Below, piece by piece: positions 10,401 to 21,953 of a DNA stretch of 64,000 bases. The position numbers and the translations under genes are program-made. Each line of letters opens with the position of its first letter. Position 1 is the stretch's first letter. Source of the DNA: Sanderia malayensis (taxonomy: Eukaryota > Cnidaria > Scyphozoa > Semaeostomeae > Pelagiidae); the NCBI GenBank assembly GCA_013076295.1, contig RQOL01000616.1, forward strand, positions 744,001-808,000, in the 5' to 3' direction. The notes beneath the pieces are model-generated. The model worked only from the letters and a program-made list of their open reading frames with translations. It did not search any database and had not been told where the DNA came from.

Positions 10401-13400
10401 GATTGATGTTATTGTTACTAAACCTACTGTAAGAATATAATTTGTATGCGCTTATCTCACAAACAGCTCCGTTTTCTAAAAAAGAAATAATTCGCATTTA
10501 TCTTGACGCCGTGTTGTTTTAAGTATTTCTTGTGCGGCTCAAAATTGCAGATTACTACTGAATGCTGCGCAAGAACGAGTTGACAATTGTTTAACAATGA
10601 ACATAGTATGCATATGCTTCATTTCTGTCTTCAAGATTTAACACCAAGTGGTTAGAACCCCAAAAGTTCGTTTATAAAGTAACTTATCGTATCTCTTTGA
10701 TAATTAATTCCAGTAATTTTTAGCGGGCGTCTACTCGAGGGGGGCATTTATTGCAACTTTTTGGTAATATGGAGACGAACAGTATTACAGTATTTGCTAC
10801 AGGGCTCCAAGAGATCAAAGGGAACCTTTGCATTCGCGTCTGGATTTTCTAGTCGGGCATTACGTTTTCTCGTTGTCCAAAGCTTTCGCAAAGCGGCATG
10901 GGAATTCCACCACGTCTATTTTATAGCTTCACGTTACTTCGCTATGCGAGCAAACAATGGTTTGGTTTGATTATTATTCTTGTTTCTCTTTCAGTCGATG
11001 ATATATGCATCCCATTTTGCATTGCGACGAAACAAATTTATGATGGCATCGGCAATCCTGATACATTCTTCCGTCCAGCTCTCAGATCGCTTTTGGTAAG
11101 AATTTCCATTTTTCCTTAGCTGTGACTCATTTTTCGTCTTTCCTTTCATTGCCAGCTAGCATGTGTCGCAGGCCATATAATGCTTATACCAATGGTATAT
11201 GGTCTCCGGCGCAGGCTAATTGCCAGCCTGAACGAAGGAAGATAAATCAATGAAGTCTGTGGCAAAAGGGGGGAGCGATATTGCGCATATTTTGTTGTGA
11301 ACAAGGATCAATTCCCTCTGCTCGTTTGGCTGTGCGCGCGCATCAGCCGAGTTCAAAATTGACTCCAACCAAATTCCAAACATGGAAGTGTTGCAAGTTA
11401 TTTTGACCATATTCGTACGCAATCCAGTCAACTAACGATTTTATATCGTTTTCTTTTATAAAACTCAAACTATGCAATAAATGCACAAATGAAATGTTTG
11501 AACTACGGCACAAGATGCTATAACAGGACATGATAAAGATGCTGATATAAAAGAGACAACGCCCTTGGACCTGTTGCCTTGAACATACTTTCTTTGGCTT
11601 AGAGGGATCGGTTAATTAAGATTCTTATTTTAATCCACAATAATGTTCTTCTATTTATTGGCTTTAAATCTCTGGCCACAGAAAAAGAGGTAAACTATTT
11701 CAAGCATGTGCCTGAATTTTTACAAAACCAGAAACAAATCACATTATCTCTTTGCGAGTCCAGAGTATTGAAAAGATAGACAACAAATACTCAACAACAG
11801 ATTGTTGTTAAGTTTTACACGACCATGCCATACCAATGATACAACGCTGACACATATCACCGTCTTAAAACAAAATCAGTATAATATGCCACGATACTGT
11901 ACTGTTTCATTCAATTGATTAGTTAACAAATATCCTTTTATGCGGCATTTGAGGTAAAAAGCGGATTTCTCGCAAAAAGGGGTAAGCAGTGAATCAACAG
12001 TGTTAGCCAAAATGTATAATTCAGGGCCTGCTAAATAAAGCCTGTCTGCAATATTCCAGCAATATCCCCAAGTCCTTGAAAAACTCCGAATTTAACATGT
12101 GTATTAATGTGAGTTATAGTATGCGCCTGTTCGCTTTAATAGATGTTGGACAAATGATTTGAATTTATATCACTCCAGGTGCATCACATATTGAAGAAAG
12201 CGAAGACAAGTACTGTCGATGGGGATGATGACTTGGAGAATCAAAACGTTGAAGGTATGTTTGAAAGTGTAATATTATCGTACAATAGTCAAAAAACAGA
12301 GAAACATTCAAATGCAATTTAAATGTTATACATTCTTATTGAGGCAATTCCTTTGCTTGTGTCTGTTATAAAACATTGTAAGCTTGGTAGTTTGCAGTCT
12401 CTGCTAGAAAAGATTATTATTGCATATTGCATGAGAAAAGAAGTCTGATTAATTAATTAATTTTTTTGCTTAGCTTTGGCTTCACTAATTCATTCTGGAG
12501 TTTACGAAGGCGCCTTCATCCTTCACGAAAGATCGCCACTCGACCCATTCTTCCCTTCGGACCCTTATCGTAAAGAGATCATTACATATCCATCAGAGAC
12601 TGGGGCTAAGGAGACTGGGGCCGAAGAAACAACGGATCATAGAAAGGATCTCCACGAGACGTGGTTGGCTAATTTCAAATTTCAACCTCTTTGGAAAATT
12701 CGAAATTATTTTGGGGAGAAAATTGCGCTATACTTTGCTTGGCTTGGTATGTTATACTTTTTAAAATCTGTCCCATTCCTTAATTGATATGGTACATATA
12801 TCACATATATAGCTACAGGCCTTGTTGGTTGAATTTTGAGACATTTTGGTAATCATATGTTCCTTGTGCTTCCTGTTCCTATCTCCCTGAGAAGATTTTG
12901 TTCTGATTGCTTTCATTAACCACCATAAAAATTGAACTCATATTTTTATGGACTGTTGACTGCTCACTAGCAGTTTGCTCTCAATCCCCTCAAAGAAACA
13001 GATTCATGAAATTCCCAGGCTCTGTACATCTGGATAAGCCTGTAACTACTATTTCTCGTACCCAGTTTATCTTATTATCCGATAACAACGTTAAGCTGGC
13101 AAAAATAGCTGACCACAAGTTATGTTTAGGGCTGGTTCTATCTTTTCTTATCTGGGTGAATTATAAATGATGTGACTACAGTTTGGTGAGGTCACTTCGA
13201 CCCTGCCATATTTTCCTGATCCATAACGTATTATTAGCATCTCAGATATCGCTTATCCTTTGATTCTATTGAATATTCACGTAGTATTTTACATTACAGG
13301 CTTGCTAATCACATCTCTATGGATTCCAATGCTTATTGGATTTGTCGTATTCTTCTATGGGATAATCAATAAGTGAGTAGCGAGATGTCTGGTCGCATGG

Positions 13401-16400
13401 TGTTTTTTAAAATGTGATGTTTTTGTGATTCGTTCCCTTCATATGGGTTGCAGAACGCTTCTGAAAACGGGACCGTGCGTGTTAGCGTTTACCTATTCCA
13501 GTATCAATGTCCGTTATGTAGCAACGGTGCCGTCGTGATGAGGTACCGACGTAAAGCACATTGAGACGATAGGTTTGACGATGTATCAAAAAGTGTGATA
13601 TTTAAGTGCCTTTCTTACCTCATTTTGAATGTGAGGCTGGGAACATTGTTGAGTCTGTGAATTGAAAAGAAAATTTTTCAGATAACGCAAACACGTTTGA
13701 CATTAATCTTTTTTTACTACACGAACACATCACTCAACACATAGGGTCTATCAAGCCCCTAATGATGTCTTTAATGATGTTGCCCCTGTATCTAACAAAC
13801 TACCACAAATGTTCTTTATCGTAGGTCTACCTCAAAGAATACACAATCGTGGACTAAAGCTGCTTTTGACAATGATCTCACCCCATTCTTTGCTTTGATT
13901 ATTTGTTTGTGGGGTAAGTGAGCTCTTTGGCCATGTATGCCAACAATTTTAAACATAGACTTTTCAACTGTATTTAATCTTCAAGGACTTGCTTACTGGA
14001 TATTAGTGTTTGTTTTATGTTTAATGTTGATGGGGGTGGTAGAGCCGGGGCAGCTGCGGGCTGGGGACTGAAGTCTCGATATTGTACATGAGTAAACATT
14101 TTTTCAGACTTTTCACTAACAGATTTCAACTAAAAGATTTCCAATTTTATATCAAAAGATTCATTTCTACCACTTGCCACTTTTGTAATTTTTTACAATA
14201 TCATCTTTTTATTCCAATAAGCGATAATCCTAATTCGCCAATAATTCTTTTTGCGCGTTTCCTTAATAAAAACAAAAATTTATGCCCGATATAACCCTGA
14301 GCTCATTCAATGAATGAGGCATCGCTGCCTTAAACGTAGACAGATAACACTAATGAAGACCATCAGTGGAAATTTCAAAACAATCTACCATAAGTAATAC
14401 ACAGCTTAATAAGCAAACAAGCGAGCAAGAAATATTTATTTGTTAACGCAGGTTGATGGTTCTGGCAGCTATAAAACTGATATGAACCTGCGGCTTGTGC
14501 CCCCGGAATGACATTCTAGAACGAACACCCTGAGTAATCATTTACCACCCTCGGAGGGATAAATAGCTGAATTGCTGACGGCTTGTACTTCGTGATTCCG
14601 ACCGGTTCGTGGGTTCGAACCCATGAAAGCTACCCTTCAAGGATACGAAATCCAGCGCCTTAACCACTAGGCTACACCACCATGAACAATAGCCATAACA
14701 GTATGTTGATAATGTTGCTTGGATATTTTACTTTAGGAACTATATTTCTCGAAGTATGGAAAAGAAAAACAGCTGAGTTGGCATATAAATGGGATGTTGA
14801 TGACTTCGAAGACCAAGTAAGTTTCTGTTCATCTCATCGTATTCATAATTTGCTGATGGCTTTTGTAGATTAATATTATTTCGTAATAACAAGCCTGTTA
14901 TTCTAATAAACTTGCTGTAATGATCACAGATATAGCTATATATATCATCAATTCAATTCTTTGATTAGCGTTTCTTCAATAAAATAAACGTGTTTTTTCA
15001 GATCCCAAACAAAATTCCCAGGGGGAGCTGAGCCCCCCATAGAAATTTCCGGGGGGGGCTTGAGCCCCCAAGCCCCCACGTAGTCGGCGCCTATGGTCAC
15101 ATAGCTTGTCATTACAAAATATATGTTATCATTTGCTTGCGATTATCGACCCAATTTCAAAACTCTTTTCTTAGTTTTTCTGCATGAATTACTAAAATAA
15201 TTATCCCAGATATGTTTCTTATCGACGTAGCTCTCACTGTTATCTAGAGCCAATCTATTAGCCAGCCAATATGATAGCGAGTGAGCGATAGCTTACAATT
15301 TGTCAAATGTCCTCAGGTCTAAGGATTTCTACACCAGAAACTGATATATGATCTTTATCAATGTTCTCAGAAACTAGAGGCAAGGAATTCCTTGCAAGTG
15401 ACTGAATTTCTTCCTGGCCCCAAATTTTATCATGCAAATTTAGTAAATCGACTTTGGAGATTCCAAATCAAAGATGGGTCATTTTTGCTTTTGACGGGAA
15501 GGGTTACGTTTAATGACGTCATTATGATACATTTTGAACAAGAAATACCTGTATATATATTTTAAGTGGCTTAGACCATAGACATTGGCATGACCATCTG
15601 GCCAGTATTCATTGCAAACATATTTTCAATTTTTAACTGAGCCATATTTTTATGTGTGCAGACTTTCTGAATCAAGATTGTACTGTCTCGAGAAGATTGA
15701 TAAATAATGAGAAGATTGATAAATAATAAGAAAAGGAATAAAGCTGATACGTATATAATTTTGCCTTTATAGGAACCCAACAGGCCAGAGTTTTATGGAG
15801 CTGGAACTCCTCGGGCAAAAACTGTATTGGTAAGGCCTTGGAGCTAGATTTTAGCACCTTTTCACTTCATTTGACAGCTGGATTTTTAGCACTTTTCACA
15901 GCTTACATCATTTTTACCATCTTTACAATTTTTGTTACATTGTTGTTGCAGAGCCAGCAAACTGATGTTCATGAGCCATATTATTCACCAATGAGAAAGA
16001 CAGTTAAAACCATGGGTTCCATGGCGTTGACATTCTTTATGGTAAGCAAACTCAAAAACTCACGCACGTCCTTTCTGTAAGAGACCAACTTCTAAGAAAC
16101 CTTGTACTCCAGACCCAAGCAGTTAAAGAAATTCGTGAGTCTATATCAGGACTGAATATTGACGAACATGAACAAAAAATTAAACCAGAACATAACGCGA
16201 CAACAAGTCAATTCTGTTTGATTTGTTTTTTTAGGTGATTCTTGTTTTAGGAAGCTTGGTATCTGTCATACTTTATCGAATAATTGCAAGAGTGGATTGG
16301 TTCAGTGGAAAGTACAAGGAACTACTGTCAAATGTAACATCTTCCATTTTGAACTCTGTTTCAATCATGCTACTTGGATACTTCTATAAGTATTTGGCGA

Positions 16401-18999
16401 AAAGGCTCACCGAATGGGGTAGGTGTCTTTGACATTAATTTATCATCTATTTGCAATATAACCGGTTGATGCAAATGTTGATTTTGTAGTTATACGTTAT
16501 TCATATTTTACCACGTTTTAGAAAATCATCGCACACAGACTCAGTTTGATGATTCACTCATCTTGAAACTTTTTGGTTTCCAATTTGTCAACTCGTACGC
16601 TTCCTTGTATTATATTGCTTTCTTTAGAGAGGTAAGTAGTTTTTATGCTGCTTATTTGCTAAAATTACTTTCATACCAACAGGGACGCAGGAAACATCTA
16701 AAAAGTGGGCGGGGCGGGTTAGGTTAAGAAATGGGTACATAATCACTCCCAGGTCACTTGCTTTTGGATTTAGAAGGGACATTTTTGGATTTGAAAGGGA
16801 CATTTTTGCATAGTTTACCAAAATGTGGGATGGGGAGCATGGTTTCTCTGCCTCACCGGTTTTTACTTCCCTGCTTACCCCTGCAGGAAAGTGTGCTGTT
16901 ATGCGTTTTCCAACATACTTTATCATAACAAAATGAGATTTTATATGAGAAGACAAAATGAGAAGTATAGATTTTGATAAATTCTGCATTTATTTCAGCG
17001 AACGAAGACAGGTGTACTTGGCAAGGGAGAAAAATACACTGATTCTTGTGGTACTGACAATGATTGCATGTCCTTATTGTCCATGCAAGTTGGTATTTTG
17101 ATGCTTATGAAGCCAATGCCCAAATTTTTCACCGACATTTGCTTACCGTGAGTGCATAGCTTGAATTCTAATTTCTGAAATGCTTGAAAATAAGTTATTT
17201 TTGCGTCAAAAACTGGTCAAACATTAAAGAAAGATGTGCAGGGTGGTGCAGCCATTTTTATTGTATTGGAGATATATAACTATTGCACAACACAGCTAAA
17301 ATATTCATTTTGCATCCATATTAATAGCAGATTATTTTGTGATTATAGCTTTTTGCACAAGGCCTATTCAGCAGTTCGTCGTTCGTTATCCAGGAATCGT
17401 TTTAAAGGAAGCAAAGTAGGTGATACTTTTTCAGGCAACGAAAGCTTCAGTTCGGATGTTACATTCAAACACTACATGGATAAAGAAAGAAAAAAGCCAA
17501 GTGCTGTAGATTTTACTTTGTCTGAATATACAGAAAAAGGTAGATTGACTTTTTTTGCACATCTTTGAAAGTTTTCACTGTTACATTGCATTACATTAAT
17601 GAAAAATGAAAAATGCACTGGATAAATTAGCGATTTTACATCTTGCTTTTTTCTTTTTTAGTTATTCAATATGGTTATTTGATGGTGGGTTGTATTTTTC
17701 CAGCTTATTTGCCAATATATAGCAATCTAAAACTTATTGCATTGAAAGTTTATTCATAAAAAACCTTGTTTTTACGACTGTAGTTATTTGCTGCTGCATT
17801 GCCATTGGCTCCTCTTATTGCCTTGGTAACAAATCTGATTGACCTGCGTATTGATGCGAGGCGACTATTATGGTTGAATAAGAGGCCAATACCTTTGAGG
17901 GCTCAGGACATTGGTAAGTTTTTTATTTCAATCTTGCTTGTTCCACGCTCTTGCTCATTAATTTTTATTTGAAGGTTGGAACCTGAGAATTACTGGTATA
18001 TTTTGGATGCATTTTGAATTTTGGAGGACACAGAGAAAAATGGTGTACCGTTTGAAGAAATTAGGGACGCTTGTGTTCTGAATTGGATGGGAACGTGTCC
18101 CTGGTACCATCCGTTTCTGACATGCCTGAAGAAGCACTGAAAATGACCATATTTTCCGTGTTGTTTTAGGAACATGGTATACAATTCTGAAGCTACTGAA
18201 TTATGTTGGCGTAATTACAAATGCATGCATCATCAGCTTGACATCATCATTCGGTCGAAAATACCAAACAACCACAACAACAACATCAACGTTGAATTCA
18301 ACAACAGTTAATTCGTCAAACCTCACAGCACTTGCGGCAGCAAATAATACAACTAATTATTACAGAACTGATGTTACGAACTTGCATAATTTGTGGATCA
18401 TCATCATATTTCAGGTAATAAAACAGTTTTATTCGGAATTGTCTGTTTAATTAGTAAAGGAGGTGTGGTGTGTATTTTTCTAAAAAAAGTATTTTTGTTT
18501 GTTATAGAACGTAGTAATGATCGTGAGATTCATTTTGTCATTTGCTATTCCTGATGTTCCTTCGTCGGTAAAAGCTGCAGAAAAAAGAGTAAGCATAAAC
18601 AAACCGAGATTTAAGATCACATTTGATGGTTCTTAGTTATTTTATGAAGCATCTCATCTATGCACTGTTGTAGCACAAGCAAATATGTTGATGGAAACTG
18701 CTTTTGTTGTTTCTTAGGAACGTTTTGAAGTCGAAAAAGTATTAAAATCGGTTGGTCTTCGAAGAGGAAAGCGAAAAACAATAGCCCCTGCTGTTACAAG
18801 CAGACCTCGTGACATGGATGGTCGTCAAGTTAATGTTGAGAATCGGTCAAAGAGAACTAGTTTAAAGGAGAAAATTAAGCAGATATCACAAAAACATCCC
18901 AGATCGACAGATCAAAGCAAAGCTGGTGTATTAGAACGACGAAAGCAAAAAACGTGTCATGTTGATGTTGATAATACTAACGAAGTTTCACAAGCGTGA
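6495..18999 (+). CDS. Anoctamin (TMEM16 family), 19 coding exons
   Basis: Anoctamins are dimeric membrane proteins acting as Ca2+-activated chloride channels and/or lipid scramblases. Exons: 6495-7403, 7755-7821, 10995-11095, 12179-12254, 12474-12746, 13300-13372, 13825-13913, 14737-14816, 15773-15829, 15952-16041, 16235-16418, 16522-16631, 16999-17147, 17349-17539, 17662-17684, 17784-17913, 18170-18414, 18508-18588, 18718-18999. Every junction is GT-AG and every phase agrees, giving 1,069 residues (the family is usually about 900-1,000). Hallmarks are YFGEKIALYFAWLG before TM1, FLEVWKRKTAELAYKW, RPEFYG, EPYYSP, EYTEKVIQYGY, FAAALPLAPL, DLRIDARR and RPIPLRAQDIG. ATG 6,495 is chosen for its good context (A at -3, G at +4). 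The exact paralogue (ANO4/5/6/7-like or other) is not settled. Confidence 0.92.
8230..8342 (-). mobile_element. tRNA-derived SINE remnant in anoctamin intron 2
   Basis: On the minus strand GATGGTCGAGTGGTTAGG is a good A-box. The expected B-box further on is degenerate (GTGGGATCAAGC), and a TTGATAATTATT segment is duplicated between them. It looks like a decayed serine- or leucine-tRNA-like SINE head, not a working tRNA. Confidence 0.4.
8343..10994. other. Rest of anoctamin intron 2, no gene seen
   Basis: Long intron without a recognisable exon or element. A G-rich fragment near 10,725-10,750 (GCGTCTACTCGAGG-like) resembles the interior of the MITE at 58,071-58,178. Confidence 0.45.
10995..12746 (+). 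CDS. Anoctamin exons 3-5: end of cytosolic domain up to TM1
   Basis: Exon 3 encodes DTFFRPALRSLL, exon 4 VHHILKKAKTST and exon 5 SLIHSGVYEGAFILHER. These follow the family order (FF..R..IV, then a HxIL-like helix, then a short segment with a conserved LH). Exon 5 ends with FQPLWKIRNYFGEKIALYF, the pre-TM1 amphipathic segment. A ten-residue direct repeat, ETGAKETGAE, in exon 5 is not part of the family core. Confidence 0.88.
13300..17147 (+). CDS. Anoctamin exons 6-13: TM1 to TM6 core
   Basis: Exon 6 is TM1 (LWIPMLIGFVVFFYGI), exon 7 a loop and TM2 start, exon 8 FLEVWKRKTAELAYKWDV, exons 9-10 the RPEFYG to EPYYSP linker, exon 11 two membrane helices ending KRLTEWE, exon 12 FGFQFVNSYASLYYIAFFRE, and exon 13 the TM6 region SLLSMQVGILMLMKPMPKFF followed by TDICLP. 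Residue D749 aligns with the TM6 calcium-ligand Glu (E654 of mouse TMEM16A), and K745 falls where that family member has Asn650. A minus-strand SINE lies in intron 7. Confidence 0.87.
14601..14683 (-). mobile_element. tRNA-derived SINE head in anoctamin intron 7
   Basis: Minus-strand TAGCCTAGTGGTTAAGG is a classic A-box and GGGTTCGAACCCA a perfect B-box, about 50 bases apart with a long variable-arm-like segment, as in serine tRNAs. The acceptor stem does not pair well, so it is a SINE head or tRNA pseudogene and not a functional tRNA. Confidence 0.65.
15001..15096. repeat. G/C-run repeat remnant
   Basis: Contains GGGGGAGCTGAGCCCCCC and a following G-run/C-run pair. Similar GCTGAGCCCCC motifs occur near 31,990 and 41,905. 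Probably a fragment of a dispersed repeat lying in an anoctamin intron. Confidence 0.4.
17349..18414 (+). CDS. Anoctamin exons 14-17: TM7-TM9 and calcium site
   Basis: Exon 14 ends in EYTEK, whose E812 and E815 match the two TM7 calcium-ligand glutamates. Exon 15 is a 23-base microexon (VIQYGYLM). Exon 16 carries LPLAPLIALVTNLIDLRIDA; D844 stands where E734 of mouse TMEM16A is, and D848 matches D738. Exon 17 has a Thr run, then NST, NSS, NLT and NTT sequons in the predicted extracellular loop before the last helix. Confidence 0.88.
18508..18999 (+). CDS. Anoctamin exons 18-19: last helix and basic tail
   Basis: Exon 18 is the last membrane helix and the conserved IPD motif (FILSFAIPDVPSSVK). 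Exon 19 is a 93-residue Lys/Arg-rich cytosolic tail ending in SQA and TGA. The tail has no recognisable domain. Confidence 0.85.
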
Positions 19000-19902
19000 A
19001 ACCGAATTTCGAATATGACGATATAAGAAAAATGGCAAATGGTTCCTTCAAAGGGAAGGGAGGGTAGTAGTATCTCTTTATTTTGCAAGAGTTGATAATG
19101 ATTATTATTTAACATTCGTTTTATGCGGCCTGGTCCTTGTTTATTTAGATACATAAAGCTTTATATTTTGTGACATCACACAGAACGTAGTCGATATTTA
19201 TATATGTAAATAATGCATCCTCTTCACTTTTACTATGGAGATTCTGATGTTACTGCAAAGTAACTTCGTATACGTATTTATCACAAATATTCCATGATCG
19301 AATCTCATTAACTTTTCCAAACTGGGTCTAGTTAGTTCGATCATTTTTAAACAGCTGCTTTTGAAATAGTTGTAATTAAAATGTTTGTTGACAATAATAA
19401 CAGGTCTCTTTAACCGACCTTCTTAAACAGTTTTAATTTTTAGTATTGAATAATGTCATGTAACTTTAAGTTTTATTTCCTGCAATGCGTCCTGGGCCAC
19501 TTTTGCTAAATACTATTTATTTTATTATTATAATGTATTTTATACGTATTTATTGTAAATTCTTGCTTTTAATGATGTATATTCACGATGAAAATTTGCT
19601 TCAAATTTGACAATTTTTGTGATAAGAATACTACAGAATACAACAGAATCCTTGTTTTCTTGCTTGCTTAATGTTCTTATATGCAAGTCGTTGAAAACAT
19701 TTCTGAACAACTCCGTTCTTATCCATCTATGCTTCAAAAATTCATACATTTGTCTTCGTTGTGGAGAAATTCATTGGTAACTTCATTTGAAAATGTCATA
19801 GTTTCATGCCATCATGCCAAGCTAATCTTGAAATCCATGGGGTAAGCATTTCTGACACAAGTGCCGTTATTGGCCTCCATATTGATGAAAATATTTGAAT
19901 AG
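19000..19902. other. Anoctamin 3' flank
   Basis: AT-rich non-coding DNA with the probable 3' UTR. There is no clean AATAAA close to the stop; an ATTAAA near 19,376 is the best candidate signal. Confidence 0.4.
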
Positions 19903-20275
19903 ACAAATCACGACGGCGTATTTTGAAATCCTGTTCTGTGAGTGGAGGAACAAAAATTTGTTCCCGAGTTCCGATTTTTGAAGCTCAAATGTGCTACTCC
20001 CTGCAGGTGAGCGAGATTCGAGCTAAGCACAGGGACGCAATGTAATGAGTCTACAATTGACATACGAATTCAAAGCGTGGTCGAGATCTTAGGCCATTTT
20101 GGCCAAGGTGTAGAAACGAAATAAATAAGCGAGAAAACAATAAAATACGTACAAGTAAGTTTAGTACCAAAGAAGATGATACTTTGTTGCTATAAACTAC
20201 GTATTTCCAAGCGTAATTTACCACGCGTAACATAGAATTGAGGACGAAAGAATTGTGGAGAACTTGTGTTGCCAT
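19903..20275. repeat. Dispersed repeat, most complete copy
   Basis: Its left half (GACGGCGTATTTTGA, a TGGAGGAA..AAATTTGTTCCC segment, GGGACGCA, GAGTCTA) recurs at 48,570-48,730. Its right half (GGCCATTTTGGCC followed by an AAT-rich tract and GTAATTTACCACG-like DNA) recurs at 51,868-52,080. This looks like one repeat family with copies broken at different points. The class is unknown. Confidence 0.55.
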
Positions 20276-21953
20276 TGCCAATTATGATGTCAATTCACTT
20301 TCCTAATCCTTCATAATGGCCCCGTAATCATAAAATCGAGACTGCACCACGAAGGCTACATTGGGTACAGAAGAATTACTTTCAGTAGATTCTGAAACTC
20401 ATGGTAAGACGTAATTTCCAATTTTTTGGAACAAAAAAGGTTGTTCTTGAACTGATTAACTTCTCAATAAGAAAAAAATCTTTAAAATCTTATGTTATGT
20501 GCATTGTATTGAAAGTTCATGGTTTGTTTTACAACATTACTAATATTTCAAAATTTATCATCCATTGCATTAGTGCAAGTTGATAGGCTCCGCCCAGATA
20601 TCTCTTGGGTGGAAACTTTGTGCCTCTCTGCTCAAGCACAAGGTTTCGATGTATCAACTTGAGAAAAAATGGCGGATTTCTGGAGGGTGAGTGGCGTCCT
20701 GGAGGGTGGGCCTGGCTCACACTCTAAATTATCTTATATCCTATCTCTATGGCGTACCCCTGACATACATGGAGGAAATTGACCAAATGCTTCAAAAGTT
20801 ACGAATCTGTAGCTTTTCGCGCGATGTCTCGGTCTCCAGAGCAAATCCGAGACATTGCGACAAAAATAAAACTGCGCAAGAGATGTACGACTTAATATTA
20901 GCATTTTGTCCAGGATTTACCAATTAAAATGCTCAACAAACTGTTCGCTTTCTAATCGCTCAGACCAGTAACAAACAATACAGGCACAATACAATACTGA
21001 CCGTGACCCAGAATTTTTTTCATTGTTTAGGAAATAGCTACAACGATGTCATTAGTTTTTCAAACGATGGACAACAACTGAGTGAAAAGGCTGCTGCAAA
21101 AGTGAGTACACTGGTGTAGTGACTACTTAATAATTTTCATTCATTTTTTCATTCATTTCATTTCTAAATATATTCCTTAATTCCTTACATACGTAGTAAC
21201 AAACATGTTTACATCCATCGCTATCCTCGTTCTCGTATCACGTAGAACAGCATGATCTAGCTTAGTCATAGCTTTGCTGTCGTAAACATCCCTAAATGTA
21301 GCTTCGTTTAATTATTTCATCTATTCACACTTACATTATTACTCATGATTTACGTAGATAAAATTATCTTCCTATTCCTCGTAACAGATATATAAATTCG
21401 TAGTAAATTTGATAATAGAGATTTAGATTTAGTTTTTGGATTCAAGAAAACGCACAAAACACGAACGATCTGTTTATTCTCTCCAGTCTCTCGAGTCAAG
21501 TTCAACATCGTCTAAAGCAAGAATATTTGGTGAGATCTTTCTTTATTTTATTAGTAGATATAAATATCTTGTGTTTACTAAACTGGTTTGAAACAGTAGG
21601 CAATCTTGATTCTATTATACATGGAAATATATCCCTCTTGTATTTATATTATTTTGATTCGACTGTAAGTGAATTTGTTCATTATTGACAGAACGTTTTG
21701 GCATTCTTAAATAATTATAAATTTCTTAAAAATCTCCTCAAACAAACTCTCTAAACTGTAATGGCTTAAATAAACTCTGGGACCATGAAGTTGTCTATTT
21801 TAAATTTAATAAAGCGATCGAAATTATACGGTTTACGAAAGCGACTTATCATCAATCGATTCCCGAAATATCACCCCCATTTACTCCCGTTGTTCGAGTC
21901 GCAGTTCAAAATGATGGTAAAAACAAGTTACCAAATGTTGTATTTGGCTTTCA
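20276..21953. other. Intergenic, nothing recognised
   Basis: No convincing exon. Short frames near 20,691-20,927 and 21,785-21,973 show no known motif. Confidence 0.45.

Noticed and set aside
10761..10970. Possible extra anoctamin exon before exon 3
   Set aside because: Exon 2 joins exon 3 in phase and keeps the family order. The frame lacks suitable splice sites and begins beside a MITE-like fragment.
14682..14736. Extending anoctamin exon 8 leftward to include MNNSHNSMLIMLLG
   Set aside because: An acceptor at 14,736 gives the conserved GTIFLEVWKRK join in phase with exon 7. The extra residues have no family match, and the upstream DNA is a SINE.
15838..15951. Extending anoctamin exon 10 upstream through a hydrophobic open stretch
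   Set aside because: The donor at 15,830 and acceptor at 15,951 keep phase and the family linker; the stretch between reads as intron.
16624..16989. 121-codon minus-strand frame in anoctamin intron 12
   Set aside because: No recognisable motif, and it spans an intron bounded by good splice sites of the plus-strand gene.
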